DNA of 64,000 nt from Thalassoglobus sp. JC818 (GCF_040717535.1 NZ_JBFEFI010000003.1:442001-506000); one strand, 5' to 3'. Numbered from the stretch's first letter, positions 46,642 through 56,286 are shown. A program made the numbers and translations. Notes: generated by a model not told the origin, from the sequence alone.

Positions 46642-47829
46642 ATGTCCGAACGACAATTGCAATTTCGAGTCGGCCTGTTCGTCTTAACGTCGATGGTCAT
46701 CGGTGCCGTGCTGATTCTTCAGTTTGGTGACATCAAAGATTATTGGAAGAAGACCTATTCGCTGGCGATCCATTTTGATGATGCCCCCGGACTTTATCCC
46801 GGCAGCCCGGTGAAGCAGAACGGGCTCGGAATCGGAGTCGTTCGCAGCGTTGTTCTCGACGAGGTTCACGGCGGGGTGTTAGTTGTCGTCGACATCGTCG
46901 AAGAGCACGTCATTCGTGTCGATGCGGAAGCTTCTCTGGTGCAGTCCTTGCTCGGCGACGCCAAGATTGAGTTTTCCTCGGGACGCGCAGGTGAGACGAT
47001 TCCGCCGAACTCCAGAATCGATGGAATTGCTCCGGCAGATCCGATGCAGATCGTGCAGCGAATGGAATCGACAGTGACACAATCTTTGGTCTCTTTCACT
47101 GACACGAGTCAGGAGTGGCAGAAGGTCGCGGTCAATCTCAACAACTTGATGGAAACCCGCGAGGGTGACCTCGATAGTGTGATTGAGCGAACAGCACTCG
47201 CTCTGGACTCATTCACGAAAACGATGAATTCAGCTACGAAGACTTTCGATGAAGTTGGAACAACATTGACGCAGGCGGGTTCCACTCTTGAAACGGCAAC
47301 AGCAGCCATTTCCAACGCGAATAGCTTTATCGCTGACCCACAGCTTCAAGCCGATCTACGGAGAACAGCAGCAGCTCTCCCAGTCATCGCTGAAGAGACC
47401 CGGCTTACGATTTCAACCGCGAGAGATTCGATCGTTCGACTGAGTAAGAACATGGACGAAATTCACTCTGCCACTGCTCCACTTGCTGAACAAAGTGATT
47501 TGATCGTGAACAAACTCTCCGGAAGTTTGATTCAACTCGAATCGCTTTTGACAGAGATGAATCAGTTCGCACAACTGATGAATGACGAAAACGGTTCTGT
47601 GAAACGTCTTGCTGCCGATCCGGAGCTGTATCAAAACCTCAATCGTTCCGCAGCTTCGTTGAGCGTATTGCTTGAGAACCTGAATCCCATTCTGAACGAC
47701 ATGCGCGTCTTCAGCGACAAAGTCGCGCGTCATCCTGAGATTCTCGGAATCCGCGGTGCGGTGAAAGGAAGCTCTGGCTTAAAAGACTCCGCCGAGATCG
47801 AACAAACCGGTGGGTTCTTTCGAAAGTAG
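46642..47829 (+). CDS. mlaD: MlaD-like MCE domain protein
   Basis: A 395-aa MCE-family protein. One N-terminal anchor helix (about residues 9-27) leads to the MCE domain: IHFDDAPGLYPGSPVKQNGLGIGVVRSVVL (about 44-75). The helical C-terminal half (about 150-380) forms a long coiled region, as in the extended MlaD/Mce proteins that bridge the periplasm. Start ATG 46642. It lies 169 bases after mlaF on the same strand, so an own promoter is possible. No mlaB, mlaC or VacJ homolog is next to it. Confidence 0.92.
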   Translation: MSERQLQFRVGLFVLTSMVIGAVLILQFGDIKDYWKKTYSLAIHFDDAPGLYPGSPVKQNGLGIGVVRSVVLDEVHGGVLVVVDIVEEHVIRVDAEASLVQSLLGDAKIEFSSGRAGETIPPNSRIDGIAPADPMQIVQRMESTVTQSLVSFTDTSQEWQKVAVNLNNLMETREGDLDSVIERTALALDSFTKTMNSATKTFDEVGTTLTQAGSTLETATAAISNANSFIADPQLQADLRRTAAALPVIAEETRLTISTARDSIVRLSKNMDEIHSATAPLAEQSDLIVNKLSGSLIQLESLLTEMNQFAQLMNDENGSVKRLAADPELYQNLNRSAASLSVLLENLNPILNDMRVFSDKVARHPEILGIRGAVKGSSGLKDSAEIEQTGGFFRK

Positions 47830-47869
47830 GAGAACTCTTCCGAACGCTCCGGAGTTCAACGCGAAACTA

Positions 47870-48727
47870 TCAGCCGAGATTGTCGCTGACACGCTGCAAA
47901 AGAAACTCGTTGCAGCCCAGTCGCTTCGTCGCTTTCACGGAAACGACCTTGAAACCTCTCTGCTCGTAAAATTCCGAGATTGCTTCCACCGAAGCAACTT
48001 CAAACGGATAGCCGCCCAGCCAGTCTCGCCAGTCATGGACGATCGACATCCCGCGGTTTCTCCGGTACTCGCGAAACGCATTCTTGCGTCGGATGATGCT
48101 GACTAGGATCGTGCGGATGAAGAAGTATGGGAAAAAGACTCCCTCTATCGCATACCGTCCGAGAGTTCCGGAGCAGTAAATCTGCTTCACTTTTCTCCAC
48201 ATATCGGACTGCCAACCTTGGTCATTGTAGATCGCGATCGCGAGGAGTCCGTCCACTCGTGTGCGTGAGATGACGTTTTCCAACGCTCGCCACATCTCCC
48301 CGGTGTGATGCAAAACTCCCCACGAATAGACGAAATCGAATTGTCCGAGATTGGACAAGTAATCGGAGTCCAGAACCGATCCCGCCTCGACGATCCATTG
48401 GTCATCATTGGGGAAATAGCGATCCTTCAGCGATTGCGTGCAGGTGACCGAGTTCGGGTCGAAATCGAAGGAATGCACCGTCGCTCCGAGCCTGCGGGCG
48501 CAGAGCGAAAAGAGTCCGCTGCCTGATCCCACATCGAGAAATGTGCGGTTTTCGAGTGTCTGGACCTGCAGCAAATCCCGCAACGACTGTTCCGCGATTT
48601 CGATGCGATTTTCATCGAGGCTGCTGAGAAATTCCGCCCAGTTCTTGCCGAATGCAAACCGGCGGCCCTGATCGATCTCCTCCTGAGCAGCAGCGTGCGT
48701 CGGGGATGATTCTTTCGCGACATTCAT
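47870..48727 (-). CDS. Class I SAM-dependent methyltransferase
   Basis: A 285-aa methyltransferase. SAM-binding motif I is FLDVGSGSGLFSL (63-75), with acidic HSFDFDPNSV in the second strand and the FDFVYSWGVLHHTGEMWRALENV region typical of UbiE/UbiG-like enzymes. A hydrophobic stretch FFPYFFIRTILVSII (about 200-215) is unusual for this fold and may mark membrane contact. Start ATG 48727. Its substrate cannot be read from the sequence; it lies between mlaD (convergent) and purH (divergent), which gives no clue. Confidence 0.88.
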   Translation of the reverse strand: MNVAKESSPTHAAAQEEIDQGRRFAFGKNWAEFLSSLDENRIEIAEQSLRDLLQVQTLENRTFLDVGSGSGLFSLCARRLGATVHSFDFDPNSVTCTQSLKDRYFPNDDQWIVEAGSVLDSDYLSNLGQFDFVYSWGVLHHTGEMWRALENVISRTRVDGLLAIAIYNDQGWQSDMWRKVKQIYCSGTLGRYAIEGVFFPYFFIRTILVSIIRRKNAFREYRRNRGMSIVHDWRDWLGGYPFEVASVEAISEFYEQRGFKVVSVKATKRLGCNEFLLQRVSDNLG

Positions 48728-48913
48728 TAAGCAGTGACGTTCCTGAAGTGATTCTGCGGGAAATGAGAAGCGATTTTAGGGAATTCGATGCCGACTTTCT
48801 TGTTGCATGATATCAACACAAACTGAACTCTTGGAGAGTGTTTGCAAGTCGAGCGAAGCTTGGCTACGGTGTCGAATTCTAGGTAAAGCACACTCTCGTT
48901 GAGGAATCGATCC

Positions 48914-50482
48914 ATGAGCGACTATCCCCGTCGGGCGCTCGTTTCAGTCAGTGACAAAACCGGTCTTGGCCCATTCGCCAAAGGCTTGGCGGATCTCGGC
49001 TTCGAGATTCTATCGACCGGTGGAACGGCTCGCTTTCTCAAGGAACAGGGTCTTCAAGTGATCGATGTTTCGGAATACACCGAGTTTCCGGAAATCATGG
49101 GAGGACGGGTCAAAACACTTCATCCACGTGTGCACGGAGCGATTCTCGGACGCCCGGATCTTCCCGATGACGCAGCAGCTATTCAAGCACACGGCATTGT
49201 CCCGTTCGAACTAGTCGTTGTGAATCTGTATCCGTTTGAGCAGACCATCGCCAAGCCTGACGTTTCGATTCCGGAAGCCATCGAGCAGATTGACATCGGC
49301 GGCCCAAGCATGGTCCGATCTTCCGCAAAGAATCATGCATACGTCGGGATTGTCACCGATCCAGAACAATACGAGCCAGTTCTGAACGCACTGCAGGACG
49401 GCAGCCTTCCGCCCGAATTGCGGCGAAAACTGGCAGCTTCCGCCTTCGAATCGACGGCTCGTTACGACCGGGCGATTTCAGACTACTTCGCATCTCTTGA
49501 AGATGACTCATCGGAGTTTCCGGAATCGCTCTCGCTGCAATTCGAGAAGAAGAGCGATCTTCGATATGGAGAAAATCCTCATCAGTCGGCAGCGGTTTAC
49601 CTCGAATCGAAACCACCAGCTGCTTCGATCGCTTCGTCCGTGCAGCTTCACGGAAAAGAGTTGTCCTACAACAACTACTTGGACCTCGATGCCGCCCTCT
49701 CGATTGCACTCGAATTCGAGCAACCTGCTTCGGTCGTGATCAAACACACGAATCCATGTGGATGTGCAGTGGGAGAAAACCTCGCCTCTGCGTTCGACAA
49801 AGCCTACGCTGGCGATCCCGTCAGTGCGTTCGGTTCGATCATCGGATTCAACCGCGAACTCGACTTGGCAACCGCAGAAATGTTGGCAGAGCCGGGAAGA
49901 TTTATCGAAGCTATCATCGCTCCGGGATATTCGCCAGAAGCATTAGAAGTGCTTCGCACCAAGCCGAAGTGGAAAAACAATGTTCGTATTCTGGCGTGCG
50001 AAGGATTCCAGGAACCGTCGCCTGTCAGCCACGACTACCGACGGCTGACTGGCGGACTTCTGGTTCAACAACGTGATGACCGTCCCGACCCACCGGAAGA
50101 CGAGCGAGTTGTGACCGACCGAGCCCCCACCGAACAGGAATTGGTGGACCTCCGCTTCTCCTGGAAAGTCTGTAAGCACGTAAAGTCGAACGCGATTGTT
50201 CTCGCGAATCAAGGCATGATTGTCGGAGTCGGTGCAGGGCAGATGAGTCGGCTCGATTCATCGATGATTGCTGCTCACAAGGCTGGCGAACGCAGCCAGG
50301 GAGCGGTTGTCGCTTCGGATGCATTCTTCCCGTTCCGTGACGGAGTTGATGAAGCTGCCAAAGCTGGGGTGACGGCAGTCATTCAACCGGGGGGCTCACG
50401 CAATGATGAGCAAGTCATCGAAGCCTGCAATGAACACGGCATGGCGATGATCTTCACCGGTCACCGACACTTCAAGCACTAA
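48914..50482 (+). CDS. purH: Bifunctional AICAR transformylase/IMP cyclohydrolase
   Basis: A 522-aa enzyme for the last two steps of purine synthesis: formyl transfer to AICAR and ring closure to IMP. IMP cyclohydrolase region: STGGTARFL, GGRVKTLHPRVHGAIL, VVNLYPF. Transformylase region: RYGENPHQ, LDAALSIALEF, KHTNPCGCAVGE, DAFFPFRDGVD and QPGGSRNDEQ. Length fits the family. Start ATG 48914 (MSDYPRRALV) with GAGG upstream; an extra five-residue extension in the longer frame is not needed. It stands alone with no other pur genes nearby. Confidence 0.97.
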   Translation: MSDYPRRALVSVSDKTGLGPFAKGLADLGFEILSTGGTARFLKEQGLQVIDVSEYTEFPEIMGGRVKTLHPRVHGAILGRPDLPDDAAAIQAHGIVPFELVVVNLYPFEQTIAKPDVSIPEAIEQIDIGGPSMVRSSAKNHAYVGIVTDPEQYEPVLNALQDGSLPPELRRKLAASAFESTARYDRAISDYFASLEDDSSEFPESLSLQFEKKSDLRYGENPHQSAAVYLESKPPAASIASSVQLHGKELSYNNYLDLDAALSIALEFEQPASVVIKHTNPCGCAVGENLASAFDKAYAGDPVSAFGSIIGFNRELDLATAEMLAEPGRFIEAIIAPGYSPEALEVLRTKPKWKNNVRILACEGFQEPSPVSHDYRRLTGGLLVQQRDDRPDPPEDERVVTDRAPTEQELVDLRFSWKVCKHVKSNAIVLANQGMIVGVGAGQMSRLDSSMIAAHKAGERSQGAVVASDAFFPFRDGVDEAAKAGVTAVIQPGGSRNDEQVIEACNEHGMAMIFTGHRHFKH

Positions 50483-50559
50483 GTCACCTTCGCGATTTCT
50501 CAGAGCTGACTCAACCTTGTGGGCTGCGAGTTGTGGTGCAGTCCACGCATGCAGACGCT

Positions 50560-50775
50560 TCAGTCGAGACGATCCTGCGGGGCATCTTCGTTCATCAAGT
50601 GGTCCTCAATCTGTTCGGGAGAGAGGTCTTCGACCACCATGTACTCGCCGGTCATCCAGCGGTTCAGATCGACGTATTTACATCGTTGACTGCAAAACGG
50701 AAACAGTGCAGAGTCTCCATCGATTTCAACGGGAAGGTCGTTCTTGCAGATGGGGCAGGTCAGGCGGGAAATCAT
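50560..50775 (-). CDS. yacG: DNA gyrase inhibitor YacG
   Basis: A 71-aa zinc protein of the YacG family, which inhibits DNA gyrase. Zinc ligands are Cys7 and Cys10 (CPIC) and Cys28 and Cys32 (FCSQRCK); the sequence CKYVDLNRWMTGEYMV is the family signature. The acidic tail is usual. Start ATG 50775 is the family start; the upstream frame to 50868 is not conserved. No coaE gene is adjacent. Confidence 0.94.
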   Translation of the reverse strand: MISRLTCPICKNDLPVEIDGDSALFPFCSQRCKYVDLNRWMTGEYMVVEDLSPEQIEDHLMNEDAPQDRLD

Positions 50776-51117
50776 TGGCTCAAATCTTGTGTCGCTGAAA
50801 GTTTGCCAGGCTCGTTGTGGTTCATCACATCTTCTATGTGACGAACTCTTTGGCAATGCGTCAACCACTTCATTCTGGATTTCTTTGAAATCAATCGACG
50901 AACGAATTCTGCTTTCACATTGAGTTTCGAGGTCAAACCTCTGATACTCATGTCAGCCGAATTGGCGTCCCTCCAAAGATGAAGTGATCCGACAATTGTG
51001 TGCTGCTCACAATTTCGATCGACTTGCCGTGTGTTTCCTACCCCACAGCCAGTGATTATCGAAACGTCTTCTTCGAATGCGTTCAATCGCTGCGATCTTC
51101 TTGAATCAGGAGAAACC
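50776..51117. other. Divergent intergenic region between yacG and the amidohydrolase gene
   Basis: About 340 bases between two divergent starts. No clear promoter pair, repeat or riboswitch was seen; small frames in it are shadows. Confidence 0.45.
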
Positions 51118-52119
51118 ATGAATCGAGATAGATTGATGGAGCCCCATCATTCTCGTCGGGCATTCTTAAAAGACTTGTCGATCACATCTTGTGCATTCGG
51201 ACTTTCGAGCCTGAGTTCTATCTGGGCTGATGAACAATCAAGCACGAGTGTTGATGGCGACGAACTCAATTCGACCGTGGATTGTCATCTCCACATCAAT
51301 CACTTCGATCGCACGATTGAACAAACCATTCAGCACATGGATGCAACGGGAACAGCCAAAGCCTTCGTGCTTCCTCTGGAGACTGGAGAAGGGGGCGTCC
51401 TGCTTCGATCGGAAACAGTCCTGCATGCCTATCATTTGTACCCCGAACGGATCATCCCTTTTTGCCAGACGGACATTCGCAGCCCGGACTGCATTGAGCG
51501 ATTGAGTGCCTACCGACAACTCGGCTGCAAAGGAATTGGCGAGCAGAAAGAACACGTTCCTCTCAACGACAAACGGCTCGAAGCAGTCATTGAATTTTGT
51601 GATGAGCACAACTGGCCGATCACAATTCACTTTCAGGACGGCGCAGGAGGTTTTAACCAGGGGATGGCAGATCACCTGGAATACTACCTAAAGAAATATC
51701 AAACCGTTCGAATCATCGGCCATGCTCAAACCTGGTGGGCAAACATCAGCGCAGATGTTCCTGATCCGGATAAGACTCTTTATCCCAAGGGACCAGTCGT
51801 TCCTGGTGGATTGCTCGATCAGCTTTTGGGTGAATATCCCAATCTCTATGCGGATATGTCAGCTGGCAGCGGATTTAATGCTTTAAGTCGCGATCAAGAC
51901 TTTACAGCCGGGTTTATAGAACGCAACTCGAAGCAACTTCTTTTCGGAAGTGACTGCCCGTGTTACGACGGGAAGGGGCAAGCGTTCAAAGGGATGTGCT
52001 ACAGCACACAGTTGCAGGGCTTCCTGAAGAGTCTTGTGTCAGACGATAGCGTTTTAAGTGATCTCTTTTCACAGAACGCCTTGCGAGCGCTCGAAGGCCG
52101 ACCATCACGTGATCAGTAA
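51118..52119 (+). CDS. Tat-exported amidohydrolase family protein
   Basis: A 333-aa metal-dependent hydrolase of the amidohydrolase-2 (TIM-barrel) family. The Tat motif SRRAFLK (12-18) is followed by a weak hydrophobic run, so folded export is likely. Metal ligands: His57-x-His59 in DCHLHIN, His in TIHFQD, His in IIGHAQTWW, and Asp in LLFGSDCPC. Start ATG 51118 has AGGAG five bases upstream. It is followed nine bases after the stop by the giant hydrolase/dehydrogenase gene, so the two form an operon and probably act in the same periplasmic pathway. The substrate is unknown. Confidence 0.9.
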   Translation: MNRDRLMEPHHSRRAFLKDLSITSCAFGLSSLSSIWADEQSSTSVDGDELNSTVDCHLHINHFDRTIEQTIQHMDATGTAKAFVLPLETGEGGVLLRSETVLHAYHLYPERIIPFCQTDIRSPDCIERLSAYRQLGCKGIGEQKEHVPLNDKRLEAVIEFCDEHNWPITIHFQDGAGGFNQGMADHLEYYLKKYQTVRIIGHAQTWWANISADVPDPDKTLYPKGPVVPGGLLDQLLGEYPNLYADMSAGSGFNALSRDQDFTAGFIERNSKQLLFGSDCPCYDGKGQAFKGMCYSTQLQGFLKSLVSDDSVLSDLFSQNALRALEGRPSRDQ

Positions 52120-52128
52120 GGAAGTTTG

Positions 52129-55100
52129 ATGAAGTTGCTTGTTTGGCAGGTGTTCGTCGTTGGCGTTCTGCTCAATAACGTCTTTACGCTTCAATTTGCA
52201 AATGCTCAGGAAAAAGTGCTGCTTCGCAATCCACTCACGATGGAATCCAGAGACGCAGTTAGAGTCATTGGCTCGACGGAAGAGTGGAAGGCCAGGCGGG
52301 AGGAAATTCTCATCAATATGCAGAAGGTGATGGGAGAACTCCCGGACCGGCAGCAGTTGGGCGAACTCGAAGTTCAGTACGAAGAAATCCTGAAAGGAGA
52401 TGGTTTTCGACGCCAAACCGTGCAGCTGAAAGTCGAGCCCAACGATTTTCTCAAAGCTGACCTCTACATTCCAGATGCTGCCTTAACTGAAGAGTCAGGT
52501 CAGGCTGACAAAGATGTACACGGGCAGTTCCCGGCTGTTTTGGCACTTCATCCAACCGGGCCGCTTGGCAAAAGGATTGTCGCTGGGGAGGGGCCGCGGC
52601 CGAACCGGCAATACGCTGTTGAATTAGCCCAGCGAGGTTATGTTGTTCTCGCTCCGGATTATCCTTCGTTCGGGGATTCTAACTACGATTTCAATTCGGA
52701 TGATTATATCTCGGGTACGATGAAGGGGGTCGTCAACCATCAGCGGTGTGTTGATTTTCTAGTTGATCAAGTTCCGCAAGTCGACGAGAACCGTATTGGT
52801 GTGATCGGGCACTCATTAGGCGGACACAACGCAATCTTTGTGGCAGCTTTCGATGAGCGGATTCAAGCGGTCGTGACAAGCTGTGGCTGGACTCCTTTCC
52901 CGTACTATAAAGGTGGAGACTTAACAGGCTGGACAAGTGATCGGTATATGCCCCTGATACAGACCAAGTATCATGGCGATTCATCGCTTGTTCCGTTTGA
53001 TCTACAAGAGTCGATCGCTGCGATTGCTCCTCGGGCCTTCTTTTCGAGCAGTCCATTGGCGGACGACAACTTCGCTGTGGAAGGTGTGAAAGCTTCGGTT
53101 CCGTTGATACTCGGTGTGTATTCCATGTTCGATGCGACGGATCAAGTTGTGATTCGTTATCCCGAGTGCGATCACGATTTCCCGACGGAAACTCGTCAGG
53201 AAGCTTACGAGTTTTTGGATCGAGAACTGAGTCACACTCCTCTTCGCGGCATCGACTATGCGGCAGAGCTTCCGCGTATTCCCGGAAAGAATCCGGAAGA
53301 AGCTTTGGATAGCTTGGAAGTGATCGATGGGTTTCGAATTGAGCAAGTCGCGACCGAACCATTAGTGACCGATCCTGTCGCGATGTCGTTTGACGGAGAC
53401 GGCCGGTTGTTCGTCGTTGAAATGCGAGACTACTCAGAGCAGGAGCATGAACAACTCGGTCGAGTGGTCGTGCTGACCGACACCGATGAAGATGGCATCT
53501 TCGATGAGAGTTCGGTCTTCGCAGAGCAACTCTCCTGGCCAACTGCGATTATTTGCTCGAACGGTGGAGTCTTCGTGGGAGCAGCACCGGATATTCTGTT
53601 TCTCAAAGATCATGACAATGATGGTCAAGCTGATGAGCGTCGAGTTGTCTTCACTGGATTCGGCCGCTCGAATGTTCAGGGGCTTGTGAATTCGTTCCGA
53701 TGGGGGCTCGATAACCGCATCCACGGAGCGACGAGTTCGTCCGGTGGAATTGTGAAACGAGCTGGTGATGCTGATGATGCCGGAATTCAGCTCCGAGGGC
53801 GTGACTTTTCCTTCGACCCATTGAAGCTTGACCTGCGAGCTGAAAGTGGAGGGGCGCAACACGGAATGAGTTTCGACAGTTACGGTCGAAAGTATGTTTG
53901 CTCCAACAGCGATCACGCCCAAATGGTGATGTATCAGGACCGGGACATCTCACGAAATCCGGCATATACAACGGTCGGGCCGCGTGTTCGCGTCGCTGAT
54001 GACGGAGGGCAAGCTCCGGTGTATCGCATCAGTCCTGTCGAGCCTTGGAGAATCGTTCGAACGCGTCTGCGCGTTTCCGGACAAGTCTCCGGACCAGTTG
54101 AAGGAGGCGGTCGGCCCGCAGGTTACTTCACCGGAGCGACGGGGATTACTGTTTATCGCGGCGATGCTTGGGGGAAAGACGAACTTGGGACTCTGATCAT
54201 TGGAGATGTGGGCAGCAACATTGTTCATCGGAAAAAAGTGACCGCCAACGGTCTTTCAATTCAGGCGCAGCGAATCGATCGTGAGCAGGAACTTGTCCGC
54301 TCTTCAGATGTTTGGTTCCGGCCGGTGCAGTTTGCAAACGCCCCGGATGGAACGCTCTACATCTTGGATATGTATCGCGAAACGATTGAGCATCCGAAGA
54401 GCCTTCCGCCCGAGATTAAGCAACACCTTGACCTAACAAGTGGCCGCGATCGCGGGCGGCTTTATCGAGTTCTTGAAGTTGATGAGAGTTCGGCCCGAGC
54501 CGAAGAATCCAAGCGAGCGATTCGTTTGGGGCGTCTTAGTTCTCAGGAGTTGGTTGCTTATCTGGGGCATGCGAACGCCTGGCATCGCGAGACGGCCAGT
54601 CGGTTGCTGTTTGAGCGAAATGGTGACGGCGCGATTGCACTCGTTGAAGAGCAGGCGAGTTCAGGTGAAAATGCTTTGGGGCGCATCCATGCGATGTCGT
54701 TGCTGGAGAGTCTTGGGGAACTCTCTCCGGAACTGATTTCTCATCTGCTCGAAGATTCTGACCCCAGAGTTCGCGAAGTGACACTTCGCAGAACTCGGTG
54801 GAATTCAGAAATTCGTCAACTCGGTGAGCAGCTTACGAAGATGGCCAACGATGAAGATGCCTGGGTTCGCTACGAGTTGGCATTCACCGCTGGACAGCTT
54901 GATCAAGATGAGAAGCTTGCGATTCTGCATCAACGCTGTGTTCGAGATGGCAGCGATTCGTGGATGCGTCTTGCTATGGCGAGTTCTCTGAGCCATGGAG
55001 CCAAAGAGCTCTTTTCAGAGTTGATCGAGGACAAGCAGTTTCTTGACTGTTCGCATGCACCGGACTGTCTTGGAATGGTGATGGAGATTGTGAGTCGCAC

Positions 55101-56142
55101 GGAATCTCGCGAGTCGATTGAAGAGTGTATCGAGCAGTTCGTTGAGAATGTTGAAGATGGGGGAAGAGTTCAGGAGAAGGTGCTCGAAGTCGTCTTGAAA
55201 GCGAACCCATCGCTTCGAGAGAGAGCGAGTGGAGGGGCGATTGACCGGTTGGCGACTCGAGTAGTTTCAATATCGCGGGACGTTGCGTTTGATTCCAATT
55301 CGTCGCTTGAAGAACGGATTCAGGCTGTCAGTAATTTGAAGTTGAGTCAAAATTCTGAAGACGCTTCTCGCTTGCTGGAACTGTTAAGCACTTCCGTCCC
55401 GATTCGATTGAAGATCGCGATTCTTGAAACGTGTTCCCTGATCGACTCTCAGCAAACCGCCAAAACAATCGTTGGGCACTGGATGGCGTGGAGTCCTGGT
55501 TTTCGGCAGCAGGCTGAAGAGGTGCTGTTCCGTGATGCGAGTGGAGTGGGGATTCTCTTCGACGCGATTGACGCTGGCGATGTGTCTCCAGCGACACTCA
55601 CGAAAGTTCGCTTAGAGTCAGTGATGCGATCCGGTCAATCTGAAGTCGCTGAGCGCGCGAAGGCGATTCTTGAACGAAGTCCTTCATCAAGTCGAGCTCA
55701 GGTTATCAGTGATTACTCAGAAGCTCTTGATGCCAGCGGCAATCCAGCTCTCGGGAAAGGGGTGTTTGTTAAGCACTGTGCAACCTGTCATCGCCTCGAC
55801 GGAGTTGGATTCGAGGTGGGGCCACATCTGGGAGCGATGAAAAACCGTGGAGCTGAAGCCATTCTGCTCAACGTTCTCGATCCGAATCGCGAAGTGAATC
55901 CGCAGTTCGTGAATTACCTTGCGATTACCGAACAAGGGCGAACGCATACTGGACTCATCGCTGATGAATCGGCAACAAGCCTCACCTTACGGCGAGCCGA
56001 AGGAATCGAAGACCAGATTGCGGTCGACGAAATTGACGAACTCACCAGCACGGGAATGTCGCTGATGCCAGAGGGGCTCGAAAAGGTGATCTCGGTCTCT
56101 GAGATGAAAAACCTGATCTCCTATCTGCTCTCAATTCAGTAA
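52129..56142 (+). CDS. Four-part exported protein: alpha/beta hydrolase, PVC-type dehydrogenase propeller, HEAT repeats, cytochrome c
   Basis: A 1337-aa exported protein (signal peptide about residues 1-26, cut near ANAQ). Residues about 50-370 are an alpha/beta hydrolase of dienelactone hydrolase/acetylxylan esterase type: nucleophile Ser229 in GHSLGG and His349 in CDHDFP. From about 395 to 780 lies a PVC-type membrane-bound dehydrogenase domain (VIDGFRIEQVATEPLVTDPVAMSFDGDGRLFVVEM and similar). HEAT-like helices follow (about 810-1190). At the end is a cytochrome c domain with Cys1217-x-x-Cys1220-His1221 (CATCH). Planctomycetes have many dehydrogenase-HEAT-cytochrome proteins; the added hydrolase is unusual. 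Start ATG 52129 has AAGGAAG upstream. It follows the Tat amidohydrolase by nine bases. Confidence 0.93.
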   Translation: MKLLVWQVFVVGVLLNNVFTLQFANAQEKVLLRNPLTMESRDAVRVIGSTEEWKARREEILINMQKVMGELPDRQQLGELEVQYEEILKGDGFRRQTVQLKVEPNDFLKADLYIPDAALTEESGQADKDVHGQFPAVLALHPTGPLGKRIVAGEGPRPNRQYAVELAQRGYVVLAPDYPSFGDSNYDFNSDDYISGTMKGVVNHQRCVDFLVDQVPQVDENRIGVIGHSLGGHNAIFVAAFDERIQAVVTSCGWTPFPYYKGGDLTGWTSDRYMPLIQTKYHGDSSLVPFDLQESIAAIAPRAFFSSSPLADDNFAVEGVKASVPLILGVYSMFDATDQVVIRYPECDHDFPTETRQEAYEFLDRELSHTPLRGIDYAAELPRIPGKNPEEALDSLEVIDGFRIEQVATEPLVTDPVAMSFDGDGRLFVVEMRDYSEQEHEQLGRVVVLTDTDEDGIFDESSVFAEQLSWPTAIICSNGGVFVGAAPDILFLKDHDNDGQADERRVVFTGFGRSNVQGLVNSFRWGLDNRIHGATSSSGGIVKRAGDADDAGIQLRGRDFSFDPLKLDLRAESGGAQHGMSFDSYGRKYVCSNSDHAQMVMYQDRDISRNPAYTTVGPRVRVADDGGQAPVYRISPVEPWRIVRTRLRVSGQVSGPVEGGGRPAGYFTGATGITVYRGDAWGKDELGTLIIGDVGSNIVHRKKVTANGLSIQAQRIDREQELVRSSDVWFRPVQFANAPDGTLYILDMYRETIEHPKSLPPEIKQHLDLTSGRDRGRLYRVLEVDESSARAEESKRAIRLGRLSSQELVAYLGHANAWHRETASRLLFERNGDGAIALVEEQASSGENALGRIHAMSLLESLGELSPELISHLLEDSDPRVREVTLRRTRWNSEIRQLGEQLTKMANDEDAWVRYELAFTAGQLDQDEKLAILHQRCVRDGSDSWMRLAMASSLSHGAKELFSELIEDKQFLDCSHAPDCLGMVMEIVSRTESRESIEECIEQFVENVEDGGRVQEKVLEVVLKANPSLRERASGGAIDRLATRVVSISRDVAFDSNSSLEERIQAVSNLKLSQNSEDASRLLELLSTSVPIRLKIAILETCSLIDSQQTAKTIVGHWMAWSPGFRQQAEEVLFRDASGVGILFDAIDAGDVSPATLTKVRLESVMRSGQSEVAERAKAILERSPSSSRAQVISDYSEALDASGNPALGKGVFVKHCATCHRLDGVGFEVGPHLGAMKNRGAEAILLNVLDPNREVNPQFVNYLAITEQGRTHTGLIADESATSLTLRRAEGIEDQIAVDEIDELTSTGMSLMPEGLEKVISVSEMKNLISYLLSIQ

Positions 56143-56242
56143 GAAGGTCGAAGCAGCCAGCTGAAAAGAGCATGCTCGTGCGAATTGATCTCTGCCGAGT
56201 CAGAAGATGTCCGAGTCGGGGTTCCGCGAAGAAGAATGAACC

Positions 56243-56286
56243 AAAAGAAAACGACCTCGAAAGCTGAGTGAGCTTTCGAGGTCGTT
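56243..56286 (-). terminator. Intrinsic terminator of rpsB (shared with the convergent gene)
   Basis: A 16-bp perfect stem (56250-56265 with 56271-56286) and a 5-base loop is followed on the minus strand by a T-rich run (TTTTCTTTT). It lies 57 bases after the rpsB stop. It may also stop the plus-strand gene ending at 56142. Confidence 0.9.
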
